Position numbers and translations under genes: made by a program. Source: Euperipatoides rowelli (taxonomy: Eukaryota > Onychophora > Udeonychophora > Euonychophora > Peripatopsidae). From it: DNA of 11,044 nucleotides. The notes beneath the pieces are model-generated. The model was not told the DNA's origin. It saw only the letters and a list, made by a program, of their open reading frames with translations, and did not search any database. The stretch is taken from the NCBI GenBank assembly GCA_003024985.2, contig PXIH01S0023922.1; one strand, 5' to 3'. Below, piece by piece: positions 1 to 7,729 of this stretch. Numbering within the stretch: position 1 is the stretch's first letter; each line of letters opens with the position of its first letter.

Positions 1-479
1 TTGGAAAACCTTTTTCTGAAAATCAGTATTTGGGGGACAGCTAACTGCATCCCTTCCCATGTGGGGCCAATAAGCAGAATCTAGTGAGTAATAGGGGGAG
101 GATGAGGCAAATTGAGAATATGCAAATGCCATTATAAAATAGTAGGGTATAATAGTAGGCCTATGTTTATTTTTTATTGTCTCAACTAGGCTACTGCTAA
201 CTTAAATCTATAACATACAATACTAGAATTGGGTATGAATAAAATAAAGTTCTTAAAAATGTAACCTACTTAAATTATAGAAGATCTTGGGTACTTGTGT
301 AATTTTTTATACTCCTGATTTAAATTCAGATTTAATAGCCTATATATATTTTTTAATAGTCTATTAGTTTTCAAAAATGTTTATCAAATAAAACGTAATG
401 CAAACACCATCACATTAAATGTACAATTAAACATGATAAAGTCAATATAGAGTGACCATGGAAACGCAAGTAACTAACT
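1..479. other. AT-rich non-coding stretch
   Basis: I see no coding stretch, RNA gene or transposon end here. The sequence is AT-rich with short homopolymers. It contains three words of the TAGGCTA family that recurs through the window: TAGGCCTA at 156-163, TAGGCTAC at 187-194 and TAGCCTAT at 336-343. A slightly GC-richer piece at about 34-115 has no recognisable identity. Confidence 0.6.
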
Positions 480-990
480 TATGGCTGCTTGGTCTTAGTA
501 TTTTGTGGATTTCTTTCTTTCACTCAGTCAAATCCAGTTGTTAGACTAAAATCCCTTAAAATCGTACACAAATTTCAAAGTTGAATTTTGCACAGAGTTT
601 GGTTTTGGGCTGACAAAAAAGTTAGCAAAGATCGTCCCATTTGGTGGCCTAGAAAATGGTCCAAAAAGCGTTTTTCTCAAATATCTCGAAAAATATGCAC
701 AGGGGTGTAGCCAAAAATTATTTTGGAGTGTCTGGGGTTGTAGCTCATATTACAATATAGGCTATAAGTTACTGTATATATTTTTGATGTTTTTTTTTGG
801 GCGGAACACTTATGTTATAAGCTACTTTTTTTGATAAGTTTGTTGCCAGAAGGGAATAGATTTTTTTAAAAAAATATTTTTGGTGAGGGCGTGTTCAGAT
901 GCTCTTGAATTTTCATAATTTCTTAAAACAGTGAATAGCCAAAATAAAGATCAAGAAATTCTGGACCGAAATGGTAGTATGCAATTTCGT
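480..990 (+). repeat. Dispersed repeat, copy A, interrupted by an insertion
   Basis: This stretch matches the reverse complement of about 7730-7985. Shared blocks include GTACACAAATTTCAAA, a block around AAATATCT(C/T)G followed by AAATATGCA, and, after the interruption, ATAATTTCTT(A/G)AAACAG followed by AATAGCCAA.ATAAA and then AATGGTA.TATGCAATTT. The two copies differ by many substitutions and small indels, so they are old. Copy A carries about 208 extra bases (700-907) that copy B lacks. I do not recognise the family and see no coding capacity. The outer boundaries are approximate because similarity fades out on both sides. Confidence 0.75.
700..907. mobile_element. Small non-autonomous hAT-like insertion (MITE) inside repeat copy A
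   Basis: The insertion begins CAGGGGTGTAGCC, close to the CAGTGGCGTAGC-type ends common on animal hAT-like elements. Its boundaries come from comparison with the uninterrupted copy B at about 7793-7816, where the flanks are contiguous. The 8 bases before it (692-699, AATATGCA) and the 8 after it (908-915, AATTTTCA) agree at 6 of 8 positions, as expected for an old 8-bp target-site duplication. The right end, read inward, starts CAAGAGCAT. It differs from the left start CAGGGGTGT only by transitions, so the terminal repeats look decayed. There is no open reading frame of note. The interior has TAGGCTAT (758-765) and T-rich runs. Confidence 0.6.
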
Positions 991-1412
991 CGCAAGTATA
1001 ACCATTTTTGATAAAATCTCGGAATTTTTTTTTATTTTTATAGCATTTGTGTTTGTCGGCAATATTATAAGGAATAAAGCTATTTCCCATACAAAATTTA
1101 CCTGAGTGTGATGCGATCTGCAATTTTTTTTTTTATATAGTGGGGTATATGTAGCTGTAGAAGGGAGAAGACCATGGAAATAGTGTCCAGTGAGTGAAGA
1201 AGACTGGAGATTTATGGATTTGGAGGGGGGGAGGGACTTAAATATTGGAGCTGAACAAGGGAGAAGACCGGGGCAAGATGGTCCATCGAATAAAGGCGGC
1301 TTATACAAAAATTATGTATGTGAAAATCATATTTATTATTTAAAGAAATATTACATTATATAAAAATATATAATTTAAACTTATTTATGTATTATTCCTT
1401 TGTTTATTGGTT
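991..1412. other. Non-coding stretch with a purine-rich patch
   Basis: The first part is T/A-rich. A GC-richer, purine-rich patch at about 1150-1290 has an exact 13-bp direct repeat, AAGGGAGAAGACC, at 1161-1173 and 1257-1269, and a short G-run near 1224-1234. The minus strand is open for 131 codons over 913-1308. The predicted peptide has no domain I recognise, and its second half falls in repeat copy A, so I do not call a gene. Positions 1310-1412 are featureless and AT-rich. Confidence 0.5.
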
Positions 1413-1420
1413 GTAATTAT
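1413..1420. repeat. Left target-site duplication of the hAT-type element
   Basis: GTAATTAT lies directly before the element start CAGAGAGTCGAAC at 1421. The same 8 bases follow the element end at 2707-2714. Eight-base duplications are the signature of hAT insertion. Confidence 0.9.
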
Positions 1421-2706
1421 CAGAGAGTCGAACTGAAATTTATTTCGTTCCGGTTTTTATTCCGGTTTGGTATAAAAATTATTGTTCCGGTTTTGTTCCC
1501 TCATATTTTTCGTTCCGGTTCGTTCCAATTTTGATAAAAAATTAACGTTCCGGTTCCAGGTTTTCGGTTCAAAACCGTTTTTTTTTAGTTCTTTTATAAC
1601 AATTAATGAAAGAAAGAATATTAAATAAACAAAACTTATTAAATAATTATTTTTAATATATCTAGAAACATACATAACAAAAAAAAAATCAATAAGCAAA
1701 ATCAAATATCATTCTTAAAAGTTAAAATAAAAAATAAAAAAATTATAATACCGGTACAGTAGGCTATATATAAATCTATAAAATTTATGAATTTAGAAAT
1801 CCTTATTCAATTTAATCTTTAGTATACTGTATTTTCTAAAAAAAATTCTGTTAAATTTACTCTTTTTTCAGTTAAAGACCACCTCATTCAACAATTTAAA
1901 AAAAAACAATTAGCCTACAGTATCTTACCTTTATGACTATCTAACTACTAGCATCTGTCTATCAAACTTAACAGCAATATTCCTGAAAAATTAGACAATT
2001 ATTTGCCGGTTAACAAATTGACTCCCATGTGATCATTCCATTCACATTATCAATCAGCAGTTTGTAGTAAGTATACAAATCATTTCATGATTAAACATGA
2101 TTAAAAATAATTCTAACTATTCAATTGCCACGTGATTGTTTGGTTTAAAAAAAAATATTTTAGGAATATTTCTACTGTAAGTTTGTTAGCCAGACGCTGT
2201 TCGTAAATCTTGTGATACCAGTACCTCATTTTCAGTTTCAAAATGTCAGAATCCATAGTTTACGCTACAGTATCAAAATTATTATCATGGCCCAAAAGGA
2301 TTATGATTCATTTATACATTAATATTTTGTTAAAATGTAAGTGCAGTAGATTATATTTATTTCAGTGTTTGTGGGTATGAATTAATGAAAAGAAATAACG
2401 TTAAAAATGATAAATAATGTACATATTTTGATACGATTTAGGTGAAAATCTGAAATAACCTTATAAAATAGAGAAAATGTAAAGATACAAAAAGGTCCTA
2501 AATAGGTCAAAATCCGAACTAAAAGGTTTGAATTAACACGATTATTGTATTTTAAAATTAATATGAAATCTTACAACTTTTTTATCTTCATAACCTTTAT
2601 TATTAAACAAAAATATTTTTTTTAAAAAAAAAATGGTATTTTTTTTGTGAACCGAAAAAGAACGAAATAGGAACCAAAAAATATTTTGTTCCGGTTCGAG
2701 TCTCTG
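1421..2706. mobile_element. Complete non-autonomous hAT-type DNA transposon
   Basis: The element is 1,286 bp long. Its left end reads CAGAGAGTCGAAC and its right end, on the other strand, reads CAGAGACTCGAAC, so the 13-bp terminal inverted repeats differ at one base. It is flanked by a perfect 8-bp duplication, GTAATTAT. hAT elements typically have short terminal repeats starting CAG or TAG and make 8-bp duplications, which fixes the superfamily well. Both ends carry GTTCCGGTT-type words inside the terminal repeats: five at the left (1447-1555) and one at the right (2688-2696), plus diverged GAACCGAA and GAACGAA forms near 2649-2676. The interior is very AT-rich, with no transposase I can recognise, so it would depend on an enzyme supplied elsewhere. 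The perfect duplication suggests it is younger than the other repeats here. Minus-strand openings of 82 codons (1457-1705) and 70 codons (2542-2754) are chance readings through it. Confidence 0.88.
1447..1555 (+). repeat. Subterminal GTTCCGGTT word array
   Basis: GTTCCGGTT occurs at 1447-1455, 1484-1492, 1512-1520 and 1547-1555, with the variant TTCCGGTTT at 1460-1468. Spacing is irregular (about 13-37 bp). A matching copy lies near the right end at 2688-2696. Short words repeated near both ends are, in known hAT elements, binding sites for the transposase. That role here is inference. Confidence 0.75.
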
Positions 2707-2714
2707 GTAATTAT
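2707..2714. repeat. Right target-site duplication of the hAT-type element
   Basis: GTAATTAT directly follows the terminal CTCTG that ends at 2706 and is identical to 1413-1420. Confidence 0.9.
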
Positions 2715-3557
2715 ACAGTATATACAAAAAAAAATGTACAATTATTATTTTCAATTCTTAATTTCTATCTTCTTCGATCCTTTGTTAATCAGATCCGTCA
2801 GATTCTCATCTTCTCCATTCCCTTGTCTTTCTTCAAATAAAACGTACCCAGGCTCTCAAATAGACTTTTACCTAATACACATAGGCTTTGGGTAAAAGTT
2901 CAGTGTGTACCAAAATTGGTAGACATGGGAATTAAATTTTCATTTTACTCTAAAAGCTTAAAGCTAATTTTTATTTGGTGAAAACAATCCAGAATTAGGC
3001 TTTTTTTTCTTTACAAAATTTAATAAATAAACAATTGCAGGGCACATATTTGTCCCACTTTTACTACTATTTAGTAGGAAAAGTCCTATTTAGAATAAAA
3101 ATTCCTACTTTTCAATAACTTATTTATTTTAATAACGGTATTTTTAATTCTTTGAAATATATTAACAGTTTTTAAGATATACATTACTTTAAAATCTGCC
3201 ACAATTTTAAAATACTTGTGTTTACATTAATGTGAATAAATGAATATGTTGACAACTATACTCATGTTTCTTAAGAATAATTAACTTATTAAAAATATAG
3301 GTGGTCATTCCCCATCCAGCTTGATTTCAACTTTTATAGCTTGCAGAGTAGCCTATATTAAAAATGATAAATTTTTTTTTTTAAATGTTTCATTCTCCTT
3401 TGAGACCTCCCATCACATTTTTGTTAGTTTAAAAAAAAAACTATTAGGTTGTTGGTTCATAATTTTTCTCCTTAACAAAAGTTTAATTCAGTTTAACTAA
3501 CCTTTTGGTTGGGAATTTATTTAATTTTTTTTTTTTTTGCACACCCCGTGTAACTAA
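2715..3557. other. AT-rich non-coding stretch with a small inverted repeat
   Basis: I see no gene. AGTAGGAA (3073-3080) and TTCCTACT (3102-3109) form an 8-bp inverted repeat with a 21-base loop, and a smaller CTACT/AGTAG pair lies just before it. TAGCCTAT occurs at 3349-3356. Long T and A runs are frequent, for example near 3372-3382 and 3527-3538. A 69-codon plus-strand opening at 2686-2895 is low complexity and starts inside the transposon, so it is not called. Confidence 0.5.
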
Positions 3558-3572
3558 CAGGCCTGGACAATG

Positions 3573-3668
3573 ATCTCTCGTTCTCGTTTTTATGCCCATA
3601 TATGGGCCTATGACATCATAGGATGATGCATGATGGGACATCTCATTCTCGTTCTCATTCTCACTCTC
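3573..3668. repeat. TTCTCR hexamer repeats flanking palindromes
   Basis: Hexamers of the form TTCTCG or TTCTCA lie at 3573-3587 and, more regularly, at 3641-3668. Between them is the perfect 14-bp palindrome GCCCATATATGGGC (3594-3607), immediately followed by the hairpin CCTATG-ACAT-CATAGG (3607-3622). A further ATGATGCATGAT block follows. The 64-codon minus-strand opening here encodes a Glu-Asn-rich chance peptide from the hexamers. The start CAGGCCTGG at 3558 resembles a hAT end, but I find no partner for it. Confidence 0.6.
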
Positions 3669-3707
3669 AATTAACAAGTTTGGTGAGGGTCCAATGTATA
3701 TCTTTTC

Positions 3708-3750
3708 CCGGTGTGGGGGGGGGGGAGGCTATGTATTAGTTACGCCACTG
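3708..3750. mobile_element. Transposon-end-like sequence with G-run
   Basis: A run of G at about 3714-3725 is followed by TAGTTACGCCACTG (3737-3750). On the other strand this reads CAGTGGCGTAACTA, close to the CAGTGGCGTAGCTAGG-type termini of animal hAT-like elements, which commonly run into G-rich sequence just inside. The orientation says the element lies to the left. I find no matching left end or 8-bp duplication of the following CACTGTAT, so this may be a lone fragment. Confidence 0.4.
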
Positions 3751-3984
3751 CACTGTATTATTCCAAAATTAGTGCTGTTTTTTTTTTATAGTAACTTTTC
3801 AGACAAAATAAAATATTTTTTCTTTGCCTTTCAGATGTTTGTTGGCTACATATAGTAGCATATATACAAGTTAATTGGGAAAATTAAAAATAGGCTGATT
3901 TGTTCATTTATGGCAAATTAAAGCACATCATTCAAGGAAGATTGGTTGAAATAATGTGATAAAACAAATTCTAAATATGTAGGC

Positions 3985-4140
3985 CTAGTGTTTTGCCGAT
4001 TTTGTAAAAATAAAAATGTGACAATCGTAGATTTAGTCCTAGTTAAATCATTATAAAAGTCGCAGTCATATCGCTGTTATTCAGGACACAGCAAAAGGGG
4101 GCTCAGCTGACTTTTCAAAGACAAATATGTGAAAGTGTAC
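3985..4140 (+). pseudogene. Possible BED-type zinc-finger remnant of the transposase
   Basis: From 3988 one frame reads VFCRFCKNKNVTIVDLVLVK, with a Cys-x2-Cys pair (codons at 3994 and 4003), then a stop, then serine-rich sequence with CYSGH near 4077-4089. Next, in another frame, comes a stretch like GGSADFSKT (about 4096-4122). BED fingers in animal hAT transposases have a Cys-x2-Cys pair followed by a His pair, and the position upstream of the transposase relic fits. The histidine pair is not clear and the spacing is off, so this is a weak call. Confidence 0.25.
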
Positions 4141-4284
4141 CATATCAAGTGGTGGGTCTAGTCAGGGGTAAACTTTGATTTGTTGGTCTAGTAGAGATTG
4201 TGCAACCAGGCAGAGCTCTTGTGGGCGTTAAAAGTTGCAAGTAGCAACTACAGCTACAATTCCCCTAAAAAATAAATAATTTTT

Positions 4285-4460
4285 GCCAAGGGACCATAGT
4301 CGAGAGGTTTAGTACCCGGCCATGGTAGCCTTATGTTTATAAGGGGATCGTGTAATCGATCCCCGGGCAGGTCCGGTGCCGAAAAATTGGTGAAACTTTC
4401 TTTTGCAATTTGTAGGCACTGGGGATTTTTTCTGGTTAAGTAGATACTAATCATTTGTTT
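4285..4460 (+). mobile_element. tRNA-derived SINE-like unit
   Basis: The head looks like a class II tRNA gene. TAGTCGAGAGG (4297-4307) fits the RNA polymerase III A-box consensus TRGYNNARNGG at every fixed position. AATCGATCC (4354-4362) fits the B box GWTCRANNC except for its first base. GGACC (4291-4295) pairs with GGTCC (4370-4374) as an acceptor-like stem, and GGGGATCG/CGATCCCC (4343-4350, 4357-4364) form a strong hairpin in the T-arm region. The 57-base A-to-B spacing suits a Ser/Leu-type tRNA with a long variable arm. The following roughly 85 bases are unrelated to tRNA, as in SINE bodies. The 3' limit and any duplication are unclear. It lies between the two transposase remnants and may have inserted into them. 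The 66-codon minus-strand opening here is a shadow. Confidence 0.55.
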
Positions 4461-4664
4461 ATTAACAGATTAATGGATTTATGGCACATGGAAAAGGATT
4501 TAGGAAAAAATGGCTAACGGACATGTTTGGAAGAATTAATCCCAGCATCACTTGTATCTTGCGCAGAAGACTGTATACATAAATATTGTGATTTGTAAAT
4601 ATTGTATATAATGTAATTAGTTTCTCCTTGCCATTAGGCGGGATGCAATAGAATAATAAAAAAA
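4461..4664. other. Unassigned stretch between the SINE-like unit and the transposase relic
   Basis: A plus-strand frame reads MAHGKGFRKKWLTDMFGR and continues into RRRLYT before stops accumulate (about 4480-4580). It is followed by an AT-rich segment and an A-rich run near 4657. This could be the 3' tail of a retroelement ending in an A-run, but I recognise no domain. Confidence 0.25.
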
Positions 4665-5915
4665 TATTTTGCGGGTTTTTTTCTCGATAGCACTATTACT
4701 GCACAGTTTTCAGTTGGGCCATCAAAATTATCACACCTTATTTCATGAACTTTCACTAAATGATGTGAAGAAATCCATGTTACTGGTTAAATAGCAGCTT
4801 GATGTGAAAATTAGGTGTTGGTCTAGTGAAAATAATGATGTTGGAGTTCATCATCTTGATACATATCTGATAGGACAAGCTACTGGAAAAGACATTGCAG
4901 CTAACATCATGAAATCTGTAAATGACAAGCTTCCACTAAAAGATTTAATAACATTGGGGAGTGATCGACCAAATTAAAATAAGACAGTTTTCCAGTTGGT
5001 TACAAAATCCAAAATGGGTTAAGATTTTCCAGCATTTTTAGATATAGGAATAGCAGGTAATTTGGCAAAGGAATAAGATAGTTTGGGCAAGAAGCAATGG
5101 ACTTGATCACAGATTTGTATAATTTTTTCAAACTTTCACCTTTGAGAATGGAAGAGTTTAAAAATGTGCAAAATGATCATTTAAACCAGCTAATATTTTT
5201 GAAATATCGAGTGCAGATGGCTAACTTTGGCACCAGTAATTCAATGAGTCATCAGTCAGTGGTCTGCTTAAAAACCGTAGGCCTACTTAATTAAGGAGCT
5301 ACCAAAAAGAGAGAAATATATTAGACAATGTAAGATACAACAGAATTTTGATGGCTCTGCGAACAAAACCCTGTAAATTTTTTATTCAGATGAATTTTTT
5401 TTTTAGTTATAAAACTTTTCAGTCATAACCTGAAAATTCTCCAGTGTGAAGAACCTTTAATTCAAGTTCTTTATGACCATATGTCAATGGTAATCAATGG
5501 TTTGCATGGCTGATGGGTAAAAACTAAAGAACTTAAAGCTAAAACTTTAGATGTCCTCAAGTTGCTAAACTTCACCAGCAAGGATATTGAACTGAATGAT
5601 GATGACTTAGAAATTTGAGCTGAGACTTAGAAAGTTTAAGAAAATTTTAAGCCAGACTTTCAGAAAGGTATGGTCTATCCCTATCGGATATGAACACTTT
5701 ATTATAAGGTAACATATAACATTTATTGAAAAGGATTCCACTTAAATAAATTATCAAAATGGTCTTTGAAGCCTGGAAAATCTGTGCTGATTGCAACACT
5801 AGTGTAGGCTAATCAGGAAATAATTCTAAAATTTGCCACTATCTGATTCTAAAGTAAGATTAGAAAAGCGCACATGATAAGATAGATAATAGCTTTTTTT
5901 CTGGAAAGTCAAGAG
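4665..5915 (+). pseudogene. Decayed hAT-superfamily transposase (BED/DUF4371-like family)
   Basis: Several blocks in changing plus-strand frames follow the order of this transposase family. About 4683-4740 reads DSTITAQFSVGPSKLSHLI. About 4795-4974 reads through HHLDTYLIGQATGKDIA and LGSDRPN, matching the family's LGHATAED and SMDGPN segments. About 5097-5190 reads MDLITDLYNFFKLSPLRM. After a frameshift, 5212-5235 reads CRWLTLAP, containing the Arg-Trp pair conserved in hAT enzymes. About 5287-5345 reads IKELPKREKYI, and 5441-5480 carries the EEPLIQVLYDHM-like helix segment split over frames. Scattered matches to the C-terminal part run to about 5900. In-frame stops (for example 4792-4794 and 4975-4977) and several frameshifts mean no product is possible. 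The total span is close to what remains of a roughly 600-residue enzyme if the 3985-4140 piece belongs to it. No terminal repeats were found. The superfamily call is fairly firm and the subfamily is less certain. Confidence 0.72.
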
Positions 5916-5924
5916 AAAGTAAAC

Positions 5925-6944
5925 CAGGGGCGGCATGGCCATAGGATGATTAGGTGCAATCACCTGGCTGCTTCAATATTTAGGCCGTGCAGGCCTAAAT
6001 ATTGAAGAAAAAAAAGTTTTTAGTGAAAAAATATGATTATTGTAATCACGGTTAAATTGTGATTATAAAGAAAACGTGATTTAAAGAAACCTTTTTTAAA
6101 TTTCCGGATTTAATCATCTTTTTTTTAATGACTTGAGAAAAAAGAATCCAATGGACTAAAATTTGTCAGAAGTATGAAATTTAAAAAAAAAAACAAGTTA
6201 AACAGCTAGGCTAGTCCTAATTAGTATTTTTAATCTTTCTCTCTTTTACACAGATTTTTCATTATTTGTGTTTATTTTTTCAAAAAGAACATCATAAAAA
6301 GTAAAACTGAATTATACTTAATTAGTAACTTCATTTTTAGTTAGATAAAATTAGCTTGAGCCCTGAAACGAAACAAACTCAAATTCCCAATTGAAATTTT
6401 CCAAAAACGTAAACAAAAACTAAATAATCAGTATAAACCATCATCTATTTATTTGCCAATTCAATGACAAAAATCCTATATAAATTTTCATTTTACAATT
6501 TACATTTTTCTATTCTGTTAACCATAAAATACAATTTTATGTTTAATTTTTTTTAAAAAAAAAAAATAATTTTTTGACTACTCTAATGGAAATTCAACAT
6601 CTTTTTTTACAACCAATAGAGTTATTAGATAATGAAGCCAATAGCTACAAAATAAAATAAATCCTTATTATTTATTGATTTTCCATGAATCCACATCTTT
6701 TTAATCCCACAAATGACCAAACTATTCCATAAGATTCATCTAATTTTTTATAATTGATTTAATAGGTACAAAGACTATTGCAACACTCAAATTATAAAAA
6801 AAAGGAGAATATTGCCCTTCTACATAGGGCTCTACCTCATGAGCACACTAAGGATTGACCTGACTCCCAGACCTCCTGAGAAAAATTGGGGCTGATCAAA
6901 TTTCCAAATCACCCGGCTGCCCTGACTTCTTCAGTCAGCCCCTG
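5925..6944. mobile_element. Candidate old non-autonomous hAT-like element
   Basis: The left end CAGGGGCGGC (5925-5934) and the right end, which reads CAGGGGCTGA on the other strand (6935-6944), share their first seven bases, a CAG-type hAT start. The flanking octamers AAGTAAAC (5917-5924) and AGGTCAAC (6945-6952) agree at 6 of 8 positions. A near-identical 14-mer, AATCACCTGGCTGC (5959-5972) and AATCACCCGGCTGC (6907-6920), lies near both ends in the same orientation. The interior is AT-rich and non-coding, with poly-A and poly-T runs. The match is short and the duplication imperfect, so the pairing of the two ends is a hypothesis. Confidence 0.4.
5971..6007. repeat. Perfect 16-bp hairpin
   Basis: CTTCAATATTTAGGCC (5971-5986) and GGCCTAAATATTGAAG (5992-6007) are perfect reverse complements with the 5-base loop GTGCA. 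A smaller hairpin, AGGTG-CAAT-CACCT, lies just upstream at 5952-5965. It sits at the left end of the candidate element and may be subterminal structure of a foldback-type transposon end. Confidence 0.85.
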
Positions 6945-7012
6945 AGGTCAACGGTAGTTAAGGCGACCCAAGCTATGCCTTTTCCCCCTTGGGAAAACCT
7001 AGTGCTCATACC
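6814..7012. repeat. GC-rich patch of nested inverted repeats
   Basis: This roughly 200-bp block stands out against the AT-rich surroundings. Paired arms nest inside one another: ATGAGCAC (6839-6846) with GTGCTCAT (7002-7009), TTGACCT (6855-6861) with AGGTCAA (6945-6951), GGGGCTGA (6888-6895) with TCAGCCCC (6935-6942), and CTGACT-TCTTC-AGTCAG (6922-6938), which competes with the previous pair. Independent hairpins are GCCCT/AGGGC (6814-6818, 6826-6830) and TTTTCCC-CCTT-GGGAAAA (6980-6997). It could be the end region of a foldback element, a retroelement 3' end or a structured RNA. I do not recognise it. Confidence 0.6.
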
Positions 7013-7729
7013 GCCTCCTTTTGTAGGACATAATATTTCTAATACTGTTAAAGAACTTTATTATATATTTGTATAAATCACATCTGGCTACTTTAATATA
7101 AACTGATTGTAAATCATAACTCGCTCCTACTTCAGCGTATATGCCCAACAAAATCTATTGTCTCATTCCAATATAAAATTACTTTTTTTAACATCCCTGT
7201 GTGCATCTCCTTTACTATAGGCACCAATGCACTCATCATTTCTCCCACACCACAACAAATATCATTTTAGAACCCATTATAGGTATCGCACTGATATTCT
7301 ATAATTATTAATACTTCTAGAACACTTAATCTTAAAAATTTTTAACCTCTAAAAATAGAACAACAAATTTTTTTTATAAAGTCATTGCATTTAAAATGAA
7401 ACAAGTAATGAAAATCTATGTTATTATATCAAGGAGTTATATATCAAGTTGAAATGCCAAAGGAATTTCCATATGAATTATTTTTTAAGGAGATATTAAA
7501 ATATGAGCCGGCAAGTGTCTATAAACAAAAAACTTCAATTTCAATCTGAATTTCCATGGGATTTTAAGAAAACTTAAATGTATGCAATATAAAGTTAAAA
7601 TATTTATCCTTAAAATGCATTAGAAGAGATTTATGAATCTTTTAACATCTTATTGAGAGTAGCCTAAACATTTTAAGTTGGATACACTACAAAATCATGA
7701 AATAAATAATTTTTTTGAACGTGATTTTC
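7013..7729. other. AT-rich non-coding stretch
   Basis: No gene, RNA gene or transposon end is visible. Openings on both strands are short and low complexity. TAGCCTAA occurs at 7660-7667. Confidence 0.5.

Noticed and set aside
120-127. ATGCAAAT octamer as a POU-factor promoter element
   Set aside because: A single 8-mer in AT-rich DNA is expected by chance, and no transcription unit follows.
913-1308. 131-codon open frame on the minus strand
   Set aside because: The peptide has no recognisable domain and mixes a proline/serine-rich half with an AT-driven Asn/Lys/Ile half. It overlaps repeat copy A, so it is most likely a chance opening.
2754-2855. 34-codon minus-strand stretch containing GYVLFEERQGNGEDENLTD
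   Set aside because: The residue mix looks protein-like, but it is short, bounded by stops on both sides, has no clear splice sites and matches no family I can name.
3060-3110. CRISPR-like or regulatory repeat array
   Set aside because: There is only one 8-bp inverted pair, with no regularly spaced direct repeats, and the genome is eukaryotic.
3483-3677. 64-codon minus-strand frame with a Glu-Asn repeat
   Set aside because: It is produced by the TTCTCR hexamer repeats.
3550-3760. Complete element from CAGGCCTGG (3558) to CGCCACTG (3750)
   Set aside because: The two ends are not inverted copies of each other, and the flanking octamers (GTAACTAA and CACTGTAT) do not match.
4285-4375. Functional tRNA gene
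   Set aside because: The T arm does not form the standard 5-bp stem with a 7-base loop around the B box, no convincing anticodon arm is visible, and the non-tRNA body after it fits a SINE better.
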